A stretch of 64,000 bases of DNA from Ruegeria arenilitoris. Its GTDB lineage: Bacteria > Pseudomonadota > Alphaproteobacteria > Rhodobacterales > Rhodobacteraceae. The notes under the pieces were generated by a model that was not told where the DNA came from, searched no databases, and worked only from the letters and a program-made list of their open reading frames with translations. The position numbers and the translations under genes were made by a program. The stretch covers positions 124,001 through 188,000 of the forward strand of contig NZ_WPZQ01000009.1 in NCBI RefSeq assembly GCF_013030265.1, in the 5' to 3' direction. Shown here one piece after another: positions 8,091 to 17,107 of this stretch; within the stretch, counting starts at the first letter, position 1; each line of letters begins with the position of its first letter.

Positions 8091-9148
8091 AACATTTTTT
8101 TAAACGCAGGCTCTTTTACGGAAAAATCGCTAGAGGTTGGAATTCCTTTTCGCTCTACAATTTTCATGAACGCAAGATCAGAGTCTCCTATGATGCGATC
8201 AACAACCGCAGCCTCTATGCCACTTTTTGCGCGAGTTCGATCGGCTGGATCAAGCCATGAAATGAACCCTTCCTCGGAAACTTCAGTTGAACCGATTTGA
8301 TGTTCATAGGCCTCAAGCTTGCGCCTAACTTCATCGGACATCTTTGATGCCAGTTCAAACGGCGTGAGAGGTAACATCTTTATTCTAGCCTGAATCGAGT
8401 TCACGAGATGCACGGCTTCGGGCTTTTCAATGTTCAGGTAGATCTTAAATGTGCAGCTATGATTTCCATTAAGCATATGAGCAACGGTTTTGTGTTGCCC
8501 ATCAAACATTAGCATCAATTTCTTATCGGAGTTGCCAGCAATTCGAATGGCTGGTTGCTCATGCAGAGGATTCTTCTTTAAATCGGCCGAGATCGCAAAA
8601 AGGTGGTTAATTTTTATTTCTCTTGGCTGAATATCAGCATCGTTTAAAATACAAGAAACCGGAAGCGTCGCAAAACAAAAAAACTGCTCCTTACCATTTA
8701 CAACTTCTTTGTGGATTCGTAGCCGCTCCTCGCCCAAAGTGGTTTGGATATTTGCATATGACTGAGTATCATCGATCTGCAGATAGCATTCGGTTGGAGT
8801 TATTTCAAAGAACGCCATTGCATCCCCGAAGTGCACTTCTCCCAACTTACTCTCATAAAATCGTTTGAATTTTAGATGCGGCCTAACATCAAAACTGCTG
8901 TGATTTCTTTTGTAGCGGTTGCACTCAACATGAGCGAGGTTCAAGTTCTCGAACGCATTAGAGCCGCCTTCTCCCTCAGGGACATCGTGGTCTAATTCAA
9001 TATCATCTGAGGCGCGGTTCAACTTTTCAGAGCAAAGGAAGCACTTTTGCTCCTTGTGGTTCCAGACGTAGTCTTCAATCTCAGACTTGTCTTTCTTCAG
9101 CTCTTCCGAGAGAGCCTTCTTTAGCTTAGCGGAAATTCGTAGCGCCAT
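8087..9148 (-). CDS. HNH nuclease domain plus DGQHK-motif (DndB-like) protein
   Basis: A 353-residue protein starting at ATG 9148 behind GAGGAACG. Residues about 35-80 are an HNH/McrA-type nuclease: CFLC zinc pair (36, 39), ELDHDVP with His 54, NLNLAHVECNRYK with His 73 and Cys 76. The middle (about 150-300) resembles DGQHR-domain proteins: LMLMFDGQHKTVAHML at 212-227, where the family signature is DGQHR with a preceding hydrophobic strand, then VHLVNSIQARIK and a helical LTPFELASKM. DGQHR proteins include DndB, regulator of DNA phosphorothioation, and are related to ParB. The combination suggests a DNA-targeting or self-regulating restriction component. No Dnd genes are in the window. The product overlaps the next gene by four bases. 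Confidence 0.75.
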   Translation of the reverse strand: MALRISAKLKKALSEELKKDKSEIEDYVWNHKEQKCFLCSEKLNRASDDIELDHDVPEGEGGSNAFENLNLAHVECNRYKRNHSSFDVRPHLKFKRFYESKLGEVHFGDAMAFFEITPTECYLQIDDTQSYANIQTTLGEERLRIHKEVVNGKEQFFCFATLPVSCILNDADIQPREIKINHLFAISADLKKNPLHEQPAIRIAGNSDKKLMLMFDGQHKTVAHMLNGNHSCTFKIYLNIEKPEAVHLVNSIQARIKMLPLTPFELASKMSDEVRRKLEAYEHQIGSTEVSEEGFISWLDPADRTRAKSGIEAAVVDRIIGDSDLAFMKIVERKGIPTSSDFSVKEPAFKKMF

Positions 9149-10035
9149 TCGTTCCTCGCGTATTTCTTCCTCAAACTTGTCTCGTGATTATGGACAGACA
9201 AAGCGTCTTAAAAAGAGGAAACGTTATCCCTGTTGTGTATTGGCTGCCTATAAAGCAGGGATTCGACTGAGATAACAGTCCCGTTTCGCGGACGCCCATT
9301 TAAATCGTTATCAGGCGATGCGTCAGGCGAAAGGATAGCGACTGCTGGCTAGATTTAATGCGTGCAAACTTGGCTCTGGAACCTCATGATGGCCTCATCG
9401 GACATTTAACATAATGTCACTATCAAGATGTATCGCCCACGCGTCATGAGTTCGCCAAAACTCGGCATCTTGGTTCTGCTGAAATCATAGAACTTTAGCG
9501 TTACGAGACGAAATACTCGCAGCTACCGCGAGGAATATCGCGCATGCCGTACGCGTTCCTTGAATTTTGTCCGTCTCTGTTTACCGCCGAAATTTCCCTG
9601 CAAAGACGCTAGTAATTCCCTGCTTCTGAATGTAGGGAATTCTAGGCTAAGTAGCTGAATTTCTGGGCCATTGACGCGGGCAGATCAGTACGAAGACATA
9701 TAATCGACAGAATTTCCCTGCAAACTCCCTGTAATCAGGGAAATGTCAGCTCGAGAGCGGATAGCACCAGACTGCGTGCACAGCCATTTCCCATGAAACT
9801 TGCCGGTTTTGTGAATAAGAAATGTTGCGAGATCCCGCAACGTATGCGGGCACTTTCAATATGCTGCGGTTCGCGGATTCCAACTTGTCAACTTTACAGT
9901 GACTCGCACAACATGACGCGTGAAGAGAACAGCTTTAGCATTGTTCACTCCGCACCTTTAAACACAAACAACGAACTTGTGTCAGATTCTCAGCCCAACG
10001 ATTTGTCTCATGCATCAATCGATTGCGCCCCCACC
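9149..10035. other. Gap with TTCCCTG-type repeats
   Basis: Nearly 900 bp with no supported gene. The left end must hold the promoter of the HNH gene. The interval 9590-9745 contains two copies of AATTTCCCTGCAAA exactly 120 bp apart and two inverted repeats (separate entry). Reading frames here are short and without family features. Confidence 0.4.
9591..9744. repeat. Paired direct and inverted TTCCCTG repeats
   Basis: AATTTCCCTGCAAA occurs at 9591-9604 and again at 9711-9724. Each copy is followed by an inverted repeat: AATTCCCT (9614-9621) with AGGGAATT (9634-9641), and ATTTCCCTG (9712-9720) with CAGGGAAAT (9736-9744). The second unit also contains CCCTGTAATCAGGG. The symmetric layout suggests a recombination or protein-binding site, or the remains of a mobile element end. 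Confidence 0.5.
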
Positions 10036-10515
10036 TCAGCCTTCAGTTTCCTTTGCGCGAGTTCTGGTCAACCACCATCTCCTAGCGAAGTAACAAATGC
10101 CTAGAATAAATGAGAAAACACCTAAATTGAGGAGGCTTTCGCTCAAGTTTTTGGAACTCTGGATCATTCGCTCACTCATTATTTTTCCAGAGCTGCGTTG
10201 AAACTTTGCCCGAACAATGTCACCTACGTTGTGAGGCTTCGGCGACGTCCACAAGTTACCCGTATACTCTACTTTCTGACCCTCGTCCGTAACCTCAAAG
10301 GTGGGCCTGTAAACACGACCTTTCTCACCGACCTGCTCGTCGATCCGAAGAACGATCGCTTGCACGTCTTTAGATTCACTTAAGAACTGCTTGGTCGACT
10401 GACTTTCCCATAAACCGATCAGTGCAAACACTGGTCCGAACACCACCGCTAGGTAGGGTACTGCCTTCAGACTGCGTATAAAAAACTCGAGAAAGCTCTT
10501 TGGTAATCTAAGCAT
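10036..10515 (-). CDS. DUF3592-type membrane protein
   Basis: A 159-residue protein if the ATG at 10515 is used; the frame is open 30 codons further upstream but that extension has no protein-like character. A membrane segment (about 15-35, AVPYLAVVFGPVFALIGLW) and a second one near the C-terminus (about 125-145, LLNLGVFSFILGICYF) flank a soluble beta-rich part (VQAIVLRIDEQ, YRPTFEV, VEYTG, VGDIVRAKF). This two-helix frame around a small beta domain is typical of DUF3592 proteins, whose function is unknown. It stands alone at the right border of the A+T-rich region. Confidence 0.7.
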   Translation of the reverse strand: MLRLPKSFLEFFIRSLKAVPYLAVVFGPVFALIGLWESQSTKQFLSESKDVQAIVLRIDEQVGEKGRVYRPTFEVTDEGQKVEYTGNLWTSPKPHNVGDIVRAKFQRSSGKIMSERMIQSSKNLSESLLNLGVFSFILGICYFARRWWLTRTRAKETEG

Positions 10516-11016
10516 GTTAAGCTCTTCAGTGGGTTTTAAAGATATGTGGATACCTGTCGTAACTTTGATCACTAAGTGACTTACAAGAAGTTGCGAAGCA
10601 ACCAACCCCGGAACACCTCTCGAGCTTACCTCTATTATACATTTGTTTTAAAATAATTTTTATAGAATTTTAAATCCTAGCACCCCAGCCACTTTCCACG
10701 TATTTATGCCGTCCGGTTTGAATCGGAACTTGTCTGACTTGAAACACAACTTTTGTCGGCCGAGAACGCAACTTTTTGCCAAAATTGGGGAATTCATCTG
10801 GCGCTTGTCATCTCAATTGGCTTGTTATCAAGTTACAAGGAACTGCTTCGACACATGAGGTCTGATCGCACTGGATCCGGCGTTCGGGGCTGGACGCTTC
10901 GGCTTCGCTGCCATCAATTTCAATAACGACAATACGCAGAAAGTCGACTTTGCAAAGTCGAGCGGACGGCCCTACCAAACTTTAAGAAATCGATATCGAT
11001 AAGATCACACACAAAC
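10516..11016. other. Gap, border of island and core-like DNA
   Basis: About 500 bp, A+T rich at the left and returning to the G+C content of the right-hand genes. A short frame at 10859-10999 (LDPAFGAGRFGFAAINFNN...) looks protein-like but has no start codon with a ribosome site; it may be a gene remnant. No integrase, tRNA or attachment repeat was seen. Confidence 0.35.
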
Positions 11017-11045
11017 GAAGGGTGGCCTGCAATAGGCCGCCCTTC
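11017..11045 (-). terminator. Terminator-like hairpin after amine oxidase gene
   Basis: GAAGGGTGGCC at 11017-11027 pairs with GGCCGCCCTTC at 11035-11045 (one G-T pair), loop of 7. It lies 21 bp beyond the stop of the minus-strand amine oxidase gene and is followed on that strand by GTTTGTGTG, a weak T-rich tail. Confidence 0.7.
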
Positions 11046-11066
11046 GATTGTTTCATTTGCCCATAA

Positions 11067-13043
11067 TCACTCGCGGATCGTCAGCGCTGGGTTGTGAGCG
11101 AAGAAGTTGAACGGCATGATGTGAACCGTCTTCCACTCGGTCGACATGACCGGCCAGTCTTCCATTCGCGGGATGTGGTGGAACCCTGCAGTAAACCACG
11201 ACACGATGTCCTGGTGCATGAGGGGTTTGTCCTCTTTTACCCATTCGGCCAGCGTGTCCGAACCGTCACTTTGCATCGCGTATTTACCACCCGCATAGCG
11301 CTGATCGCGATCGTACACTGTCGTCCACGAGGAATACTCGATATAGGCATTTCGCTTGAACGGCGGGTCGTTTTCAAAGTCAAACGGGCCATAGGCGATC
11401 GAGCCGTGGTGAATCATCCAACCCGGGGTATGGCCCAGATAGCCTTCCGCTTGCGGGTTCGAAATATGGACGTGACGCGGTCTGGATGCGCTGAAGCGAT
11501 AGCGTGCGTCCAGCTCACTATCCGGCATCACGTGCTGCCAGGTCCACATCGATTTGCGCGGGCTGTCTGCAGGCACTTCAGCCGGGATGATTTCCATCAA
11601 ACCCATGTGGTTGACCGGCTGGTCGATGTCGAAGTCGATACGGAAGTTGAAATAATGATCATGGTTGGCCGCAACCAGATGCGGTGCAATCAACGTGCCG
11701 TATTTCGTATCTTCCGCAGCCGTCGCATCGTTCATCGAGGTCGAAACCACACCTTTGACTGCGTCCAGACCAGTTGCGCCGATCTTGATGAACATCTGAC
11801 CGTCCTGCTTGAAACGGTAGTCGATCAAGTAGTCATAGTTCCCGACTTCCGATGCCGTCCGCACAACCAGTTCGGTTTCCGAACGACCTTCGGCCGGGAC
11901 AAAATTTTCGGGTGTCTGAGCGAAGATCTCGAAGTGACGCCATGCAGGATCGCCAATGTTACGCTCAAAAATGCAGATCGCATCCGGAATTTCCAGCGGC
12001 ATACCGGCGTCGTCCGCGATCACAGCGGGCAGGAAGGTCGCATATGCCGGGCAGTCAACGCCTGCGCGAAGCGGTGTCAGGAACAGGCCGAACCCGTATT
12101 CGCCACTGTCCATATAGGTCCGCCAGTACCAACCGTCAGTCGGGTCCATATAGGGGACGAACACTTCGGACAAATGCGTCTGATAAATGACCGAACGCCA
12201 TTTGCCCTGATCGTTCACATCGATGTTTGAGACAACCAGACCAGCACGCTTTTCCGCGCGCAGGTTCATGCGCCAAATATCCCATTCCAGATGATTACCA
12301 TCCAGCTTGTAGTTAGGTCCACCTTCCTGAGTCAGCAGCACCTTGTTGGTTTCAGGGCGCAGCTCGGCCCGTTCGGCAACCTCTTCCAGCGTGTAACCCC
12401 AGGGATCTTGCGGCAAAGGGATCGCACCGGTGTCGATGACCTCAACAACTGCCTGCTTGCCGATGTCGTAGATTGCGAACAGACCCTCGATTGGCTTTGC
12501 GTAGAAGTTTGAGCCCGTCGGGTTTTGATAGCAGGGCACCTTCATCAGACGCGTACCGTCGAATTCGGGGGTAAAGAAATTGCCCGCTGTGAGAGGCAGA
12601 CAGAACGCGTCTTCATTTGTTAAACCACGTGCTTCCAAGCCCGCGATCATGTCCGGGTGGCCCAGAGCACCTTCCAGCGCACCGATAAACTCGGCGAACA
12701 GAACCATCGGCTGGCCCGAGCCCTCGATGGCAAAGTTCTCTTCGACCGTGCCTTGCGTGATATTTACGATCGCCTCGCTAAAGCCTTCGTCGGTTGTGTA
12801 TTGCACCATCGCTTTACGATCCAGCGCATCCCCTACTTTCCACGCCAGAACGTCGGCCTTCGACGGCTCATGCAGGTCGATCAACGGATACAGCGTCTCA
12901 TCCGTGACGGTGCCGCTGTCTTTCAGGATCGTGTTGATCTGCTGAAGCTCGTCGGGCGTTAGTCCGTCCAATGGATGCGCAAGGGCCCCACCGGCGAAGA
13001 CGGCTCCCAGCGCAGTTGTGGCAAGGATATTCCTGATTTTCAT
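11067..13043 (-). CDS. Copper-containing primary-amine oxidase, periplasmic
   Basis: A 658-residue protein with a cleavable signal peptide (MKIRNILATTALGAVFAGGALA). It oxidises primary amines to aldehydes with release of ammonia and hydrogen peroxide in the periplasm. Hallmarks: the cofactor motif NYDY at 402-405, whose first Tyr becomes topaquinone; the catalytic-base Asp in YMDSGEYGFG near 313; copper ligands HDH near 462-464 and a His in FHHIPRMEDWPV near 622. Length fits the family (about 650-720). It follows the aldehyde dehydrogenase gene by 21 bp, so one operon converts amine to aldehyde to acid. Phenylethylamine or tyramine are likely substrates by analogy with tynA/feaB, but the sequence does not fix this. 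Confidence 0.93.
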   Translation of the reverse strand: MKIRNILATTALGAVFAGGALAHPLDGLTPDELQQINTILKDSGTVTDETLYPLIDLHEPSKADVLAWKVGDALDRKAMVQYTTDEGFSEAIVNITQGTVEENFAIEGSGQPMVLFAEFIGALEGALGHPDMIAGLEARGLTNEDAFCLPLTAGNFFTPEFDGTRLMKVPCYQNPTGSNFYAKPIEGLFAIYDIGKQAVVEVIDTGAIPLPQDPWGYTLEEVAERAELRPETNKVLLTQEGGPNYKLDGNHLEWDIWRMNLRAEKRAGLVVSNIDVNDQGKWRSVIYQTHLSEVFVPYMDPTDGWYWRTYMDSGEYGFGLFLTPLRAGVDCPAYATFLPAVIADDAGMPLEIPDAICIFERNIGDPAWRHFEIFAQTPENFVPAEGRSETELVVRTASEVGNYDYLIDYRFKQDGQMFIKIGATGLDAVKGVVSTSMNDATAAEDTKYGTLIAPHLVAANHDHYFNFRIDFDIDQPVNHMGLMEIIPAEVPADSPRKSMWTWQHVMPDSELDARYRFSASRPRHVHISNPQAEGYLGHTPGWMIHHGSIAYGPFDFENDPPFKRNAYIEYSSWTTVYDRDQRYAGGKYAMQSDGSDTLAEWVKEDKPLMHQDIVSWFTAGFHHIPRMEDWPVMSTEWKTVHIMPFNFFAHNPALTIRE

Positions 13044-13064
13044 CTTTTCCTCTCCTGTCTTTCT

Positions 13065-14471
13065 TTAGCTGAATACGACTTGGATATCGGTGTATTCGGC
13101 CAAACCTTCATCGGCGAATTCGACGCCGATCCCAGATGATTTGACCCCGCCGAACGGGGCGTTGGGTTGAATGGCGCCATGCTTGTTGATCCAGACTGAT
13201 CCGCATTCCATGCGGCTGGCAACTGCCTTGGCGGCCTCAATGTCAGACGACCAGACCGAGCCACCCAGCCCATTCGGGCTGTCATTCGCAGCGGCAATCG
13301 CATCTTCCACGTCCGAGTACTTGATGATCGGCAGCGCCGGGCCGAACTGTTCTTCATCAACCAATGGGTCGCCGTTATTCAGCCCCGCAATGATCGTAGG
13401 AGGGAAGAACAACCCATCGCCCGGTGCGCCACCCAGTAGCACCCGACCACGCTGTTTCGCGTCGGCGACCAGGCGGCTGACCTTGTCAAACTGCATTTTG
13501 TTCTGGATCGGGCCGAGTATCGCATGGTCGTCCATGCCATCACCCACCGGGATATTGCGGGCAAATTCAACAAGCGCGTCGCAGACCTCGTCATGGATAC
13601 TTTCATGAACATAGAGGCGCTTCATCGCGGCACAAGTCTGGCCGTTGTTAATGAACCCACCCCAGAACAGACCTTCGGCAATAGCGTGTGGGTCGGCGTC
13701 GGGCAGAACGATGCCCGCATCATTGCCGCCCAACTCGAGCGTCAGGCGTTTCATGGTTTCGGCGGCCGACGCCATGACCTTTTGCCCGGTGGTGCAAGAC
13801 CCGGTAAAAACAATCTTACGGATATCGGGATGGGCTGACATCGCGCCACCGATATTATCACCGATGTCATCGCTGGTGATAACATTCACAACGCCCGCAG
13901 GCAGAACTTCATTCATAATCTGAATAAGACGCAATGTTGATAATGGCGTCTGGGGAGATGGTTTGATGACGACAGTATTGCCGGTACGCAGTGCTGGCAT
14001 GATGTGCCAAATCGCAATCATCACCGGGAAATTCCAAGGTGTGATCGATCCTACAACACCAAGTGGCTTGCGATGTAACTCGACCCGTCCTTCATTGCTG
14101 TCCTGCAGAACCTTCATCGGCAAAGACAGGCCAGCAGTATATCCGGCCCAGGCCCCTGCCCCGCCCATTTCCCAGCGCGATCCCAGACCGTTCAGCGGCT
14201 TTCCCTGTTCGGCGGTAATGATTTTGGCAAGCTCATCGGAATGCTCTCCGATCTTCTGTGCCACAGCCTCGCAGGCGGATTGCAATTCTTCGTCCGATCT
14301 GGCCGACCAGCTTTCAAATGCTGTTTTTGCAGCTGCAACTGCCGTCTCCAGTTCGGCTGTCGTCGCATTGGGCGCCCGTCCTGCAACTTCACCCGTCGAT
14401 GGGTTCAGCACATCAAACATGGTTGCCGTGGATATTGGCTGACCATCGATGGTCAGATCGTATTCGATCAT
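13065..14471 (-). CDS. NAD(P)-dependent aldehyde dehydrogenase
   Basis: A 468-residue aldehyde dehydrogenase superfamily member. It shows the NAD-binding segment VIKPSPQTPLSTL, the FTGSCTTG glycine motif (about 222-229), the general base Glu in LELGGND near 245 and the catalytic Cys in NNGQTCAAMKR near 280, plus the C-terminal PFGGVKSSGIG. The full catalytic set is present and the length is normal (about 470-500). Placed directly upstream of the amine oxidase on the same strand, it probably oxidises the aldehyde that enzyme makes after uptake, like phenylacetaldehyde dehydrogenase in the E. coli fea system. The cytoplasmic location contrasts with the exported oxidase. Confidence 0.93.
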   Translation of the reverse strand: MIEYDLTIDGQPISTATMFDVLNPSTGEVAGRAPNATTAELETAVAAAKTAFESWSARSDEELQSACEAVAQKIGEHSDELAKIITAEQGKPLNGLGSRWEMGGAGAWAGYTAGLSLPMKVLQDSNEGRVELHRKPLGVVGSITPWNFPVMIAIWHIMPALRTGNTVVIKPSPQTPLSTLRLIQIMNEVLPAGVVNVITSDDIGDNIGGAMSAHPDIRKIVFTGSCTTGQKVMASAAETMKRLTLELGGNDAGIVLPDADPHAIAEGLFWGGFINNGQTCAAMKRLYVHESIHDEVCDALVEFARNIPVGDGMDDHAILGPIQNKMQFDKVSRLVADAKQRGRVLLGGAPGDGLFFPPTIIAGLNNGDPLVDEEQFGPALPIIKYSDVEDAIAAANDSPNGLGGSVWSSDIEAAKAVASRMECGSVWINKHGAIQPNAPFGGVKSSGIGVEFADEGLAEYTDIQVVFS

Positions 14472-14533
14472 GTCTCGTCCTCCCTGAATCTCGATGCTCG
14501 TACACGACCATCAATCATAGAGAGAAAGTTTAG

Positions 14534-14545
14534 CCGACCGGTCGG
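14534..14545. promoter_or_regulatory. Perfect palindrome upstream of aldehyde dehydrogenase
   Basis: CCGACCGGTCGG, a perfect 12-bp palindrome, lies 63 bp before the aldehyde dehydrogenase start and downstream of the AraC-type gene. Its form is common for dimeric repressor operators (TetR type for example). No such regulator gene is adjacent, so the binding protein is unknown. Confidence 0.4.
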
Positions 14546-14579
14546 TCGAGTCTTGGGGTTTTGCGCCACAAGATTTGGG

Positions 14580-15551
14580 TCAAGGCGACATATTCTTTCG
14601 CGCAGCCCCCGGGGAGACACCAAATCGTTCCCGAAAGACCTTGTAAAAATGCGACAGATCGTTGAACCCGGAATCATACGCCACGACGGCGATCGTGTCG
14701 CGTCCGGCGTCAGAGTTCACTTCCTTCAGTCGGGCTTTTGCGGTCTCAAGCCGCACAGACAAGATACGCTTACTCGCCGTTTCACCAATCGTTCCGAAAT
14801 GGCGCTGAAGGGTCCGGGACGATACTTGCAGAGCTTCTGCCAACGCTTGCGGCCCGAATGCAGGATCGGTCGCTTTGCGCTCTATCAGTTGCAAGGCACG
14901 TGACAGAACTGCGTTAGCCTCTCGTCCGTTTTGATCTTCCTGATGGCTGACACATCGGAAATAGGCCCCCAGCAAACTCAAGAACGCCTCGCCCAGCTGC
15001 AGTGTAACTGCGTTATCTTCCGCAAATATCTTGGCCAGAACGGCGCGCATTGCCACAAACAAGGGATCATTGTGGTCCACCCCAATCCCACCGGTGCAAA
15101 TTGCCCCGAATCTGTGCAGCATCTCATCACGCGGCAGGTGGATCGAGATTTGGCGAGAGTTCATCCCGTCATAGACAAACTCGGAGCGTTTTGCGCTATC
15201 AACAAGATACATGTCGCCGGGGGTCAACAAAACCGACGTATCGTTCTGGTGAATGCGACAGTTTCCCTTGTCCTGTATGAGTAGAAACAAGTGCTCTCCG
15301 GGATCCTTCCGTATCATACGCTCGTCTCGAAAAACTCTTTGAGCGTCTAGAGATACAATTGCCGTTTCAAATCGTGACACTGGTAATGTGGAAACGTCTC
15401 CATCAATGCGCCCGCGTGAGGCAGACCCAGATTCGACGGCAAATTGCCCGCAGACCCTTTCAAGATCTTGAGAAAACCCTTCCACGGATCGCGAACGCAA
15501 ATTCGCCTGCACAAGCGGTGCAAATGATGCGTTGTTTGGTTGTGGATTCAT
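14580..15551 (-). CDS. AraC-family regulator, FeaR-like arrangement
   Basis: A 323-residue protein from ATG 15551; the frame stays open upstream only because it runs into the antisense strand of a transposase remnant. The N-terminal part (about 30-190) has the AraC-binding-like sensor domain (FLLIQDKGNCRIHQND, LLTPGDMYLVDS). The C-terminal 100 residues hold two helix-turn-helix motifs (PQALAEALQVSSRTLQRHF and IAVVAYDSGFNDLSHFYKVFRERFG). It is directly upstream of the aldehyde dehydrogenase and amine oxidase genes in the same direction, matching FeaR, which activates amine oxidase and aldehyde dehydrogenase genes. Its last residues are close to the palindrome before the dehydrogenase gene. Confidence 0.88.
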   Translation of the reverse strand: MNPQPNNASFAPLVQANLRSRSVEGFSQDLERVCGQFAVESGSASRGRIDGDVSTLPVSRFETAIVSLDAQRVFRDERMIRKDPGEHLFLLIQDKGNCRIHQNDTSVLLTPGDMYLVDSAKRSEFVYDGMNSRQISIHLPRDEMLHRFGAICTGGIGVDHNDPLFVAMRAVLAKIFAEDNAVTLQLGEAFLSLLGAYFRCVSHQEDQNGREANAVLSRALQLIERKATDPAFGPQALAEALQVSSRTLQRHFGTIGETASKRILSVRLETAKARLKEVNSDAGRDTIAVVAYDSGFNDLSHFYKVFRERFGVSPGAARKNMSP

Positions 15552-15629
15552 GAGCGTTGGGTTTGCTGTGATTGGATTGGCGTAAACAGTACCGGTGTTG
15601 TAGGTTTTCAGCAAAACGTTTCTTGTTGC

Positions 15630-16172
15630 AAGACGGGTGGCTTTGGCGAGATGATGGCTGCTCTGGCCGCCTATCAAGGCGAGGAAATAACTCTGATGAT
15701 TGATGCGACTTACCTGAAGGCTCATCGAACTGCGTCCAGTTTTGACGTCAAACAGGGGGGCGCGGGCGGCTGAACCAAGGGCGGCATGAACACAAAGTTG
15801 CATGCGATCTGCGACAGCTGAGGTCGTCCACCGAACCTCTTTGTAATCGCCGGATAGGTCAGCAATTACATCGGTGCATGCGTCTTGCTCAGTAGCTTGC
15901 CAGATGTCGATTGGTTGCTCGGGATCGCGGCTATGATGCTGTTTGGTTCAGGAAAGCTTTGTACGACAATGGCACGCCCCTGCATACTAGGTCGAAAGCA
16001 CCGCAAGAAACCCGCGAGGTATGACATGTGGCGTTACAAACGCTGCTACCGCAAAGAGATCATGTTCGGTCGATTGAAGGATTGGCGGCGCGGCGCAACA
16101 CGGTACGACAGGTGCCCGACAGTTTTCCTCTCAGCAATCGCCATCGCAGCTCTCGTCATGTTCTGGCTATGA
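15630..16172 (+). pseudogene. Decayed IS5-family transposase
   Basis: Translation recovers IS5-family (IS427-like) DDE transposase blocks in order: MIDATYLKAHRTASS, TKGGMNTKLHAICDS, LLSSLPDVDWLLG, DRGYDAVWFRKALYDNGT, and at the end IEMFGRLKDW-like EIMFGRLKDWRRGATRYDRCP and VFLSAIAIAA. The frame has in-frame stops after GGAGG, CDS and IAG, and the DRGYDA block lies in another frame from its flanks, so at least two frameshifts have accumulated. Conserved Asp (first block), Asp (DRGYDA) and Glu (EIMFGR) of the DDE triad can still be traced. No intact ends were identified. Inactive. Confidence 0.85.
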
Positions 16173-16190
16173 GTCCTGAGCCTAGGTGAC

Positions 16191-16694
16191 CTATTCAAAG
16201 GGGTGGCGATAAACTAGATCCGTCGGATCTTGACGAGGTGCTGCTGCGTCCAACTTAGCGCCGAGCCTTTCGGCAAGCGAACGGGATCGAAGATTAGATG
16301 GATCCACATAACTGACCAGTGTCTCAAGTTTCCTTTCACGATACGCCCAGCGTTTCAACGCCTGTGCAGCTTCGTGGGCAAATCCTTTACCCTCTGCGTG
16401 TGAATAGATAAGCCAGCCCAGTTCATACTCTGGAAACAGAGGACCGGAATTAACTCCTACTTGCCCTAAACACCGCCCTGACCGACGTTCTTCAATCATC
16501 AGCGCGCCAATTCCCATCAGTGCCCATTGCGCAACGTCGTGACAAAACAATCCCCAGGCAGCAGCAAGAGAGAAAGGACCACCCATGAAAACCGAGCGTT
16601 CTGACACCATCAACTCAGAGTATTCTGGCCAGTCCTCCATCGTGGGCACACGCAATATGACGCGCTCTGTTTCCAAAGTTGGTATCGAATACAT
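16191..16694 (-). CDS. GNAT N-acetyltransferase, RimJ/RimL type
   Basis: A 167-residue protein of usual size for the family. It begins with the RimJ-like ETERVILRVPTMEDWPEYSEL, and has the acetyl-CoA region YELGWLIYSHAEGKGFAHEAAQALKRWA (the Q/RxxGxG/A loop reads AEGKGFA) followed by the beta-bulge segment LVSYVDPSNLRSRSLAERLGAK. Such enzymes transfer acetyl groups to protein N-termini, amino groups of antibiotics or small metabolites; the substrate cannot be read from sequence. It stands alone beside the transposase remnant. Confidence 0.9.
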   Translation of the reverse strand: MYSIPTLETERVILRVPTMEDWPEYSELMVSERSVFMGGPFSLAAAWGLFCHDVAQWALMGIGALMIEERRSGRCLGQVGVNSGPLFPEYELGWLIYSHAEGKGFAHEAAQALKRWAYRERKLETLVSYVDPSNLRSRSLAERLGAKLDAAAPRQDPTDLVYRHPFE

Positions 16695-17107
16695 AGACTA
16701 TTGGCTTTCAGTTGAATCCTGATGGTCGTTGCCAATACCTTCACAAGTAACGAAAATCAGCAACGACAACTTTCCCACTCCCCTGCCTTTCACAAAATTG
16801 CGCTCAATGTCCGGTTTGTGCGTTCACGACGCGCCGCACTTGCATAGGCCCGAAGCGCGACTAACGGCAGCTCCGGGCTCAGAATGGACGTTTTTCAGCA
16901 GTGCACTTGTACTGGCGATAGGAGCCCTTACCAGACCTTCACCGCACTTTGAGGCTTCGCCCGTGCAGAAAGTTCTGAACCGTGCAAACCGGACATTCCC
17001 GATCGCTTTGCCGATGGAAGGACTGCGGACAAAGCAGACCGCCACATCCGCACAATTTGGTGGTTTTGGGTTCTCGTTATAAATTCGAAGAAATGGGGGA
17101 GGGAACA
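16695..17107. other. Gap before beta-lactamase-like gene
   Basis: About 400 bp. The right end carries GGGGGAGGGAAC, the ribosome site of the next gene. The middle (about 16960-17050: GTTCTGAACCG, AAACCGGACATTC, AAAGCAGACCGCCACATCCGC) resembles sequences after that gene (18550-18600: AAACCGCTCATTCCGGACGTTCAGAACC), apparently degenerate dispersed repeats. No gene supported. Confidence 0.35.

Noticed and set aside
11094..12230. Plus-strand frame of 378 codons
   Set aside because: Antisense to the copper amine oxidase gene, whose cofactor and copper motifs are unambiguous.
15552..15803. Upstream extension of the AraC-type regulator
   Set aside because: The extra 84 codons are antisense to the transposase remnant; the ATG at 15551 gives a family-typical length.
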